From positions 1 through 11,870 of the forward strand of contig JAPUIL010000846.1 in the NCBI GenBank assembly GCA_027297085.1: a stretch of DNA of 11,870 nt, given 5' to 3'. The position numbers were made by a program, and so were the translations under genes. Positions 6,220 to 11,870 of this stretch are shown one piece after another. Numbering within the stretch: position 1 is the first letter of the stretch; every line of letters starts with the position of its first letter. Source of the DNA: Verrucomicrobiota bacterium (GTDB lineage Bacteria; Verrucomicrobiota; Verrucomicrobiia; Opitutales; UBA2995). The notes under the pieces were generated by a model. It was not told where the DNA came from. It made no database searches and worked only from the letters and a program-made list of their open reading frames with translations.

Positions 6220-9200
6220 TTAATTCTTAGTCAGCGTTTCATCCAGATTAAGTAAGACTCGCGATGCAATGGCCCAGGAGGCTACCTCGCGAGGAGTAAT
6301 TCCTTCCGGCAAATCCGGCACTATTTCTGGATCTCTAAATGCAATTCTTCGAATATCCAACCAGCCATCAGCCAAACGTTCCTTCTGCGATTCAATAAGG
6401 CCTATAATTTCCTTTGTTTCCAATTTTGAAGCAGGCCGGCCCGTTGTCAGGAGATAACCATAATTCACGCGATCAGCGTCCGTATCACCTCCTTCTCTTA
6501 AAATGCGTTGAGCCAATCCTTGAGAGGCTTCCACAAATATGGGTTCATTGAGCGAAGTGAGGGCAGAGAGCGGCGTGTTTGACCGAATGCGGCGTGTACA
6601 AGAGACATCCCCATTGGGAGCATCGAATGACGATAATACCGGATCCGGCATGGACCGTTTGCGAAACATGTATAAGGATCGACGGTAGCGGTTTTCATCG
6701 GTCGCGGGTTCCCAATAATCCGGTTTGACGTAGTTAAAATACAACACGGACTCTGGAACTGGCGGATACACGCTGGGACCTCCTACCTTATGCGTGAGCA
6801 GTCCAGCAGCAGCAAGGGCGATGTCGCGGACAACTTCTGCTTCAGCTCTGAAGCGAGGTCCGCGTGCGAGCAGTATATTGTTAGGGTCCTTCTCGCGCAG
6901 TTCGATTGTTAAATTCGAACTCTGGAGATAAGTATCACTTGCAAGAATTGTTCTTATCAATTCCTTGATGCTCCAATCATTTTCCATGAAATCCACTGCT
7001 AACCAATCGAGAATGTCGAGGTACTCAGGTTTGGGAGAACGGTTTCCATAATCTTCGGGGGTCGCCACCAGACCGTTACCAAACAGAGCCTGCCAAACGC
7101 GGTTCACTTGTACCCGGGCAGTGAGAGGTGCCTCCTTACTGGTCACCCATTTGGCGAGGTCGAGACGGGTAGGATTATCCACTGGAAGGGGATTGAGAAA
7201 TGCCGGGGTGCCGCGAGTGATTTCCTGCTGAGGTTTATTCCAGGCCCCGCGTTCCAAAAGCCGGGTAACCCTTTTAATTCCCGGCTGGAGCTCGGCAGAA
7301 TGCAGCACGCTGGTTCTTGCCTCCGGATAGGTGGCTTCCAGTTTGTCGATTTCCTTATTCGCCGCGTCTAAGTCAGCTACGCTGTTTCGCCAGGCACGGA
7401 ATACTGCGTTTTCTTCTCTCGGCGACAGGCTCTGTCCATTCTTTTGTATAGCCAGGGTTGCTGCGTGGTCGTAAGTAGGTGCCTTAGGTTCCAAAACGTC
7501 TGTCAGGGAAAAACGATACCTTCCGAGCTGTTGATTTTCTCGATCGTTACCATCACCCCCATGACTTTGAATCAGGTGCACTTTTAATTGGCTTCCTTCC
7601 GGCATCGCGCACGGTTCTTTGAACACGATAACCGCCGCGGATTCTGTGTGTCTTAGAATAGGGCCACGGTCTGGTGCCCAGCCGGTCTCAGTGTCTCCAT
7701 CAATCAAATACGCTGCCGGTCCGATTCTCCGCTTGTTGTCAGGATCTAATTTCTTGTGGTTATAATAGTCATTTAATTTGCCCACCTCGGTTTCGAAATC
7801 CGCTGAGGCGTCCTTCATTTCGATCTGGGTCCATTCCTCTTCTCCCGGCAGTTTGCGATACAATTCAATCTCACTGATGGCAAAGGTACCCCAATAGCTG
7901 CGTCCCGGACCTTCAAAGGGTTGGTCTCCATGTTTCAATGCTTCCAGCCGTATCCCGGTGATTATGGGCAAGTTGGATTCGCCTTCGGTGATGGAATATC
8001 CGGTCACAGTTGGGTGACCCAAAGTAAGTATGCTGTGGTCGTCCAGCTCTTCGGGATGGTTGAGTCCACCTTCCCAATCCTGTAGGCTGGTGTCCCAAAT
8101 TGTCCAAATTGAGTTTTTATCCAGCTGCTCCTGTTTCCAGGCCGCCAGCTCTGTTTTCCAGTCGGGTCGTTTTTCGCGAATACCATTCTCGAGTTCCAGT
8201 ACCTGGCTGCGGACATTATCAATCGTCTCAAGTTGTTCATCCGAATAAACCCACGACTTGGCTTCGTGCGTTTCGTTGAAGAAAGCAAACAGGCCGTAAT
8301 ATTCTTCATGAGAAATTGGATCGAACTTGTGCGAGTGGCATTGTGCGCATTGCAGAGAGAGTCCTAGAGCGGCTTTGCCAAAGCAGTCCATGCGGTCAAA
8401 AATTCCCTCCAGTCTGAATTGCTCAGGAATGATAGCCCCTTCCTCATTCACCATGCCGTTTCGCATGAAGCCGCTGGCAACGAGTTGGTCCTGAGTTCTG
8501 TTCGGTAAAAGATCTCCAGCTAGTTGTTCGATCAGAAACTGGTCATAGGGCATGTCGTCGTTGATCGCCTGAATGACCCAATCGCGGTAAATCCATTGAT
8601 CCCGGGGTTTGTCTTTTTCGAAACCATTGGAGTCGGCATACCGTGCGACATCCAGCCAGAGCCGGGTCCATTTCTCTCCGTATGCTGGCCGTTGCATTAG
8701 CTCATTAACTAACACATCGATGCTGGCGGATTTATTTTTCCGGTAGCTTTTGATGAATGCAGCAATCTCGGCGGGGTTGGGGGGAAGACCGATCAAATCC
8801 AGATAGAGTCTGCGAACCAGGGTAGTGGCGGAGGCAGTTTTAGAGGGTTTAAGCCCTGCCTTCTTTAAACGCTGACTGACAAAGGCATCAATTGGATGTT
8901 TTGCGGTTTTAGGTAAATCGCTCTTTTGTGGTGGTTGGAATGCCCAGTGCTCATCGTACTTCCCACCTTGTTCGATCCATTTTCGCAAAAGATCTTTAGC
9001 ATTCACGGTGAGGCTCTTCTTAGAATCTTTGGGCGGCATACGGTCATTCGCAATCTTAGTTTCTATTCTATAAATTAGCTCACTGCCCTCCGGATCTCCC
9101 GGCGCCACCGCCACCGCTCCTATCAAGTCGGCATAGGCGCCTTCCGCGGTGTCCAGTCTCAGGTCAGCTTCTCTGGCTCCTTCATCCGATCCATGACACT

Positions 9201-9318
9201 CAAAGCAATTTTCCGACAATATGGGAAGAATCTCCCGGCTGTAATCTATAGTAGATTCTCCCGCCAGATATAAGCAGGAAACTAGAACAATGATTACAGA
9301 AAAGGCACTGCGTAGCAT
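6220..9318 (-). CDS. PSCyt1-PSCyt2-PSD1 multidomain cytochrome
   Basis: This 1032-residue exported cytochrome is first in its operon. Residues 1-20 form a signal peptide. A planctomycete-type cytochrome domain (PSCyt1, about 25-105) holds CFECH at 38-42 with a possible distal Met in NDRMPPK. PSCyt2 (about 139-350) begins HPIDAFVSQRLK and contains LDLIGLPP and a second heme motif, CAQCH at 324-328. A central insert (about 440-620) reads like a carbohydrate-binding galactose-binding-like module (GTFAISEIELYR, LIDGDTETGW). PSD1 (about 712-1000) contains TRLDLAKWV, VNRVWQALFGNGLV, DILDWLA and SALTSLNEP. The family is thought to act in periplasmic electron transfer linked to polysaccharide use, but its reaction is unproven. 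The ATG at 9318-9316 precedes the signal peptide, and a promoter lies 48 bp upstream. The length and domain set are complete, with no frameshift. Confidence 0.95.
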   Translation of the reverse strand: MLRSAFSVIIVLVSCLYLAGESTIDYSREILPILSENCFECHGSDEGAREADLRLDTAEGAYADLIGAVAVAPGDPEGSELIYRIETKIANDRMPPKDSKKSLTVNAKDLLRKWIEQGGKYDEHWAFQPPQKSDLPKTAKHPIDAFVSQRLKKAGLKPSKTASATTLVRRLYLDLIGLPPNPAEIAAFIKSYRKNKSASIDVLVNELMQRPAYGEKWTRLWLDVARYADSNGFEKDKPRDQWIYRDWVIQAINDDMPYDQFLIEQLAGDLLPNRTQDQLVASGFMRNGMVNEEGAIIPEQFRLEGIFDRMDCFGKAALGLSLQCAQCHSHKFDPISHEEYYGLFAFFNETHEAKSWVYSDEQLETIDNVRSQVLELENGIREKRPDWKTELAAWKQEQLDKNSIWTIWDTSLQDWEGGLNHPEELDDHSILTLGHPTVTGYSITEGESNLPIITGIRLEALKHGDQPFEGPGRSYWGTFAISEIELYRKLPGEEEWTQIEMKDASADFETEVGKLNDYYNHKKLDPDNKRRIGPAAYLIDGDTETGWAPDRGPILRHTESAAVIVFKEPCAMPEGSQLKVHLIQSHGGDGNDRENQQLGRYRFSLTDVLEPKAPTYDHAATLAIQKNGQSLSPREENAVFRAWRNSVADLDAANKEIDKLEATYPEARTSVLHSAELQPGIKRVTRLLERGAWNKPQQEITRGTPAFLNPLPVDNPTRLDLAKWVTSKEAPLTARVQVNRVWQALFGNGLVATPEDYGNRSPKPEYLDILDWLAVDFMENDWSIKELIRTILASDTYLQSSNLTIELREKDPNNILLARGPRFRAEAEVVRDIALAAAGLLTHKVGGPSVYPPVPESVLYFNYVKPDYWEPATDENRYRRSLYMFRKRSMPDPVLSSFDAPNGDVSCTRRIRSNTPLSALTSLNEPIFVEASQGLAQRILREGGDTDADRVNYGYLLTTGRPASKLETKEIIGLIESQKERLADGWLDIRRIAFRDPEIVPDLPEGITPREVASWAIASRVLLNLDETLTKN

Positions 9319-9365
9319 AGGGTGGGTGGATAGGTAACCGTAATGATCTGATAATTATGCGGAAG

Positions 9366-9394
9366 AGTATAAAAGTAAAAAGGGTTTTTGTAAA
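9366..9394 (-). promoter_or_regulatory. Sigma70-type promoter of the PSD1-DUF1501-esterase operon
   Basis: Read on the minus strand, TTTACA (9394-9389) is followed after exactly 17 bp by TATACT (9371-9366). These are 5/6 and 5/6 matches to TTGACA and TATAAT with ideal spacing. Transcription would start near 9359, giving a leader of about 40 nt before the ATG at 9318. No clear Shine-Dalgarno sequence is seen in that leader. Confidence 0.55.
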
Positions 9395-9406
9395 GTTATG
9401 AGACAT

Positions 9407-9420
9407 GATCGACCTCGATC
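9407..9420. promoter_or_regulatory. Small perfect dyad just upstream of the -35 box (possible operator)
   Basis: GATCGA (9407-9412) and TCGATC (9415-9420) are exact reverse complements around CC. The dyad ends 13 bp upstream of the -35 box of the PSD1 operon promoter, a position suited to an activator. The arms are short, so chance is possible. Confidence 0.2.
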
Positions 9421-9467
9421 CGCAAATTGTTTCGTGACTTCTCGGCCTAAAGAATCAGGCAAAGCTT

Positions 9468-9530
9468 CTAAATCACATTTCTTGCTAATCTAAGGGCGGA
9501 CCATTCTCCGTTTACGAATACCTTGTTCAA
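9468..9530 (-). pseudogene. Possible VapB/AbrB-type antitoxin N-terminal remnant
   Basis: From a TTG at 9530-9528 the minus strand reads 20 codons to a TAG at 9470-9468, containing KVFVNGEWSALRLARNVI. The spacing of K-V-F-x-N-G-x-x-S-A-x-R-L matches the usual VapB N-terminus (K-V-F-x-N-G-x-S-Q-A-V-R-L-P). The frame stops just where the swapped-hairpin domain should continue, and no toxin gene follows. If real, this is a decayed fragment. At 20 residues a chance match cannot be excluded. Confidence 0.25.
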
Positions 9531-9664
9531 ATGAGGCTCCAGGATTTGAAAGGGACAAAGATTTTCTGAGCAACCCCAAAGTACCAAGAATCAACAAAAC
9601 GGGGTCAAGTTGGAATGTCACTCACTTAAGGCCGTTAAAATCGAATCTACGGTCCGATCCTTTC

Positions 9665-9688
9665 CTTTCGAGGGGGCTTTCGAGGGGG
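9665..9688. repeat. Perfect 12-bp tandem duplication inside the MITE-like element
   Basis: CTTTCGAGGGGG occurs at 9665-9676 and again directly at 9677-9688 with no mismatch. It probably arose by slippage or is a variable-number part of the element; copies elsewhere in the genome would show which. Confidence 0.85.
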
Positions 9689-9737
9689 TCAAACCTTCAA
9701 TCCCGCATTGGCATGCACGATTGCAAGGAATGACCCC
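9685..9737. repeat. Strong internal hairpin of the MITE-like element
   Basis: Paired segments, outer to inner, are GGGGTCA (9685-9691) with TGACCCC (9731-9737), CCTT (9694-9697) with AAGG (9725-9728), CAATC (9698-9702) with GATTG (9719-9723), and an apical GCAT (9705-9708) with ATGC (9713-9716). The two AA pairs between the first and second stems face each other as a small internal loop. The result is a nearly continuous stem of about 20 base pairs within 53 bp. It could fold in DNA during transposition or in RNA as a structured leader or processing site. Confidence 0.7.
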
Positions 9738-9943
9738 GACGCCGGCCTTGCTTCGATAATTTATCAATAAACCGCTTAAGTGAGTGCCATTCGGGTCAAG
9801 TTGCCTATGGGCAAGTCGCTGGTTAGTCGAAGCCTCCATTAAAGTTGAGGGCTTTGTTAGGATATATCCATCCATGGTCAGACGATTATCTGATAATTTC
9901 CTTTTTATCAGGGCGAGAGGTCTTCAAGTTAGTGGATTTTAGA

Positions 9944-11800
9944 ATGAGCGCCATTAACCAGTTTCTACTCGAGAACGATTTAAGGATATCAAACAACCCG
10001 TGTGTAAGCCCGGATTTCTGCCTGGATTGGAGGTCTTTGCAACAGAACCTGGAGAGGAACGAGGGGATTACCCGGCATGCCGCCAGCAATTTTCAGACAA
10101 CGGCCGGAAGCTGGAGTTTGGTGGAGGACGCATTTGGTGATCATGCCTGGTGTCTGACGACTCAAAGCGAAAAAGGGTTGAACACGCTGGCAGATGGAGT
10201 CGCCTTGGGGCATTCATTTTATTTTCCGGCAAGTTTTGAAAACATGATCCGCATTAAAAACCTGATTCAGGAATTTGATTCTGGAAATACCACCTTCCCG
10301 GGAGCAGGTGGAAATCTGAGGAGCAGCACCCTGGGCATCGGCGCACGATTTACCACTTTGCATTGGCCGGGTGTTGACTGGGCCATGGCTAATTTGGGGA
10401 TCGGCCTGACCGCTAACCAGAACAGTATTCCTCGCGAACTGGTATACGATGTGAACGTAATGCTGGCGGATGAGCTGGAGACGGTTCCTTTCCCGTTCAT
10501 TGGAACTGACGTGCCAGAGGGACACCAGGGCCAGTCGGTGGAAGGCATGAGTCATGGTTGTGTATTGGCTAAGCTGAAGTCGGGGTTCCACAAACGCCGG
10601 ATTCCGTGGAGCTTCAACGCCGATCACCAGCCGATTGGAGGCAAGTTCGACAGTCGGGAAGATGCTCTGGTAGCCGGTTGCCTTTTTGCGTCCTATATTA
10701 CCTTCGATCTTTCTCCAGAACTTGCCATTACCGAGGTGCCCGAAGCTCCGGAAGCCCGCGCTGCCTATGTAAAAACTGAGATTGCTCCAGACCTTGTGGA
10801 AGCGGTGCGCTCGCGTGTGGCTGAGGTTGGTGTAACGTTAGATGAATCAGGCTTCAATAAATTGCTTTGCTATGTCTGGCCTGCGATGAAGAAGATGAAG
10901 GTCCGGGATGAAAAATACCGGCAGGCCCGGGAGAATGCGTTCACCACCGAAATCGGCCGGGCTTATTTGCGGGAATTGTCCATCGATGAATTACCCGGGC
11001 TGACAACGCCGGAAACAACGGCCATCATGCTGGCACTGTGTGAAGCGATGGAGATGCCATGCAACTTTGTGGCCCCTGCCTTTGGTTTTCAGAAAAACAT
11101 GCCTTACCCGGATAACGATGAGCTACGCGCCATGATCGCCAGGCAATGGTCGGTTTGTGAGAAGCTGGGAGTGAGTATTGGTTTCCACTCGGGCTCCGGT
11201 AAATCGGCCGGGAACTACCGGGTAATGGGTGAAGTTACTTCGCAGAATCTGGAGATTAAAACCAGCGGTCGCTATACCTATGAAATGGGCGTGGCATTGA
11301 GCCAGTCTCAGGATACGGGCGACCAGGCGCTCTGGAAAGATTGGCATGCGTTTACGATCGATCTGGCGGTGGAAGGCGCATTTAGCGAAGAACCGACTGA
11401 ACAAAAATTGGCCCGCGAGTTTGTCGTGGATGCGTTGACCCTTAAAAAAAGAGAGACGGAGGTGTTTGCCTCCGCGGACAGCTGCCGGGCGGCGTTAGAA
11501 ACCCTGACTCCGAGTCCGGACCATATGTTTTGGTTTGAATATAATTTCCTCTATGTGCTGGCGGCCAACGGTGTGCCTGAAAAGTCATCGCTGGGCGATC
11601 ATTCTCCAGCTGGATACCGCCAACGGTCCAGGTTCTATTCCATCAGCGACGAAGGAAGACTTCGTTATGCCATCAAGGTGGCCGAGTACATTCTGTTTCT
11701 GGCGGAAACGACAGGCTTGGCGGAAAAAGAGGTCTGCGAAACCGCTCAGACTAAACTTGGCTCCTATCAGTTGTTTGAAGATTTTATTGCTGATATTTAG
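9944..11800 (+). CDS. uxaE: Tagaturonate epimerase (UxaE) family protein
   Basis: This 618-residue cytoplasmic protein has no signal peptide. UxaE interconverts D-tagaturonate and D-fructuronate, joining the galacturonate and glucuronate routes. Blocks that align, from memory, with the Thermotoga enzyme are: LGIGARFTTLHW (130-141), SFNADHQPIGGKFDSREDA (223-241, with D227 and H228 as likely metal or catalytic residues), YITFDLSP (251-258), TPETTAIMLALCEAMEM (355-371), FVAPAFGF (375-382), GFHSGSGKS (413-421, with H415) and EIKTSGRYTYEMGVAL (437-452). At 618 residues it is clearly longer than the roughly 480 recalled for the Thermotoga protein, so it belongs to a long subgroup and could use a related uronate. 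The frame extends 33 codons upstream to a TTG at 9845, and a GTG lies at 9932; ATG 9944 is preferred, although no good ribosome binding site precedes it. The next gene looks like altronate dehydratase, which supports the role. Confidence 0.78.
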   Translation: MSAINQFLLENDLRISNNPCVSPDFCLDWRSLQQNLERNEGITRHAASNFQTTAGSWSLVEDAFGDHAWCLTTQSEKGLNTLADGVALGHSFYFPASFENMIRIKNLIQEFDSGNTTFPGAGGNLRSSTLGIGARFTTLHWPGVDWAMANLGIGLTANQNSIPRELVYDVNVMLADELETVPFPFIGTDVPEGHQGQSVEGMSHGCVLAKLKSGFHKRRIPWSFNADHQPIGGKFDSREDALVAGCLFASYITFDLSPELAITEVPEAPEARAAYVKTEIAPDLVEAVRSRVAEVGVTLDESGFNKLLCYVWPAMKKMKVRDEKYRQARENAFTTEIGRAYLRELSIDELPGLTTPETTAIMLALCEAMEMPCNFVAPAFGFQKNMPYPDNDELRAMIARQWSVCEKLGVSIGFHSGSGKSAGNYRVMGEVTSQNLEIKTSGRYTYEMGVALSQSQDTGDQALWKDWHAFTIDLAVEGAFSEEPTEQKLAREFVVDALTLKKRETEVFASADSCRAALETLTPSPDHMFWFEYNFLYVLAANGVPEKSSLGDHSPAGYRQRSRFYSISDEGRLRYAIKVAEYILFLAETTGLAEKEVCETAQTKLGSYQLFEDFIADI

Positions 11801-11818
11801 CAGGAAAACCGCAGGCTC

Positions 11819-11823
11819 GGGAG
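11819..11823 (+). promoter_or_regulatory. Ribosome binding site for the partial gene at the right edge
   Basis: GGGAG lies 7 bp before the ATG at 11831. It is one of the few clear Shine-Dalgarno sequences in the window and fixes the start of the truncated gene. The 30-bp gap to the UxaE stop has no terminator, which indicates one transcript. Confidence 0.65.
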
Positions 11824-11830
11824 TTGCCTA

Positions 11831-11870
11831 ATGAAAAACTCCATACTCATCGACCCGCGGGATACCGTCG
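11831..11870 (+). CDS. N-terminus of a probable altronate dehydratase (UxaA), cut by the window edge
   Basis: Thirteen codons are present, reading MKNSILIDPRDTV, before the window ends. The pattern M-x-x-x-I-x-I-x-x-x-D-x-V is how UxaA-type altronate dehydratases begin (the N-terminal SAF domain; for example, the recalled Bacillus protein starts MKSFIKIHKQDNV). UxaA converts D-altronate to 2-keto-3-deoxy-D-gluconate with an iron cofactor. The assignment rests on this short stretch plus position directly after a UxaE-family gene, so the existence of the gene is surer than its name. Confidence 0.55.
   Translation, partial: MKNSILIDPRDTV

Larger units (their letters stand above)
9602..9803. mobile_element. 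180-bp MITE-like element with 18-bp terminal inverted repeats and 11-bp target duplication
   Basis: GAATGTCACTCACTTAAG (9613-9630) and the reverse complement of 9775-9792, GAATGGCACTCACTTAAG, match at 17 of 18 positions and form the two ends. The 11-bp direct repeat GGGTCAAGTTG sits immediately outside both ends (9602-9612 and 9793-9803). This is the signature of a transposition event, with the element proper at 9613-9792. From memory, IS4 ends read TAATGCCGATCAGTTAAG (18 bp) and IS4 makes 11-13 bp duplications, so an IS4-family transposase from elsewhere in the genome is the likely mover. The element has no transposase: a minus-strand reading frame crosses it but enters from outside and has no recognisable domain. 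Inside are a 12-bp tandem duplication and a strong hairpin. It lies 141 bp upstream of the UxaE-family start and could alter that gene's expression. Confidence 0.8.

Noticed and set aside
9618..9875. 85-codon minus-strand reading frame across the MITE-like element
   Set aside because: It begins outside the element, runs through one terminal repeat and stops in the other, and has no transposase motif; it is best explained as chance openness in the element.
10214..10627. 137-codon minus-strand reading frame opposite the UxaE-family gene
   Set aside because: It is antisense to conserved UxaE blocks, and its product has no recognisable motif.
1..11870. CRISPR arrays, tRNA or rRNA genes, phage genes
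   Set aside because: No regularly spaced direct repeats, no cloverleaf-like or rRNA-like segments, and no phage structural or integrase motifs were seen on either strand.

Overview
The window most likely comes from a member of the Verrucomicrobiota, perhaps an Opitutae-like lineage, with the wider PVC superphylum as the fallback. The evidence is protein content: a dehydrogenase-like propeller fused to a Pirellula/Verrucomicrobium-type heme domain, a PSCyt1-PSCyt2-PSD1 cytochrome and a Tat-exported DUF1501 protein. These families are strongly expanded in Planctomycetota and Verrucomicrobiota and rare elsewhere. Most starts have no obvious Shine-Dalgarno sequence. The class-level placement rests on recalled family distribution, not on a search.

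Layout. Positions 1-950 are gene-poor: a doubtful minus-strand reading frame runs off the left edge, a small minus-strand protein ending in a W/E/S/E/K/A/G-rich conserved-looking segment lies at 218-442, and a start-less C-terminal fragment of a secreted-type protein at 672-935 looks like a decayed gene. Positions 954-3584 (+) encode an exported propeller / helical-repeat / cytochrome c protein. A 214-bp convergent gap (3585-3798) holds an 18-bp tandem repeat and a REP-like inverted pair. Positions 3799-9318 (-) form a tight three-gene operon read as PSD1 cytochrome, DUF1501, then a secreted alpha/beta-hydrolase, with a good sigma70-type promoter at 9366-9394. A roughly 625-bp divergent gap (9319-9943) carries that promoter, a possible vapB-type remnant and a complete 180-bp non-autonomous transposable element with 18-bp terminal inverted repeats and an 11-bp target duplication. 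Positions 9944-11800 (+) encode a tagaturonate epimerase (UxaE) family protein, followed 30 bp later by the first 13 codons of a gene whose N-terminus resembles altronate dehydratase (UxaA).

How the parts may work together. The right edge looks like the beginning of a hexuronate catabolic operon (tagaturonate/fructuronate interconversion, then altronate dehydration to 2-keto-3-deoxygluconate). The operon to its left encodes exported proteins of the kind often found beside polysaccharide-degradation genes in this phylum: a multidomain cytochrome, a DUF1501 sulfatase-fold protein and an esterase-like hydrolase. A shared role in using uronate-containing, possibly acylated, polysaccharides is plausible but inferred only from neighbourhood.

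The clearest novel-looking object is the short element at 9602-9803. Its ends resemble, from memory, those of the IS4 family, and it contains a tandem duplication and a strong internal hairpin but no transposase. I found no CRISPR array, tRNA or rRNA, and no convincing undescribed multi-gene system.
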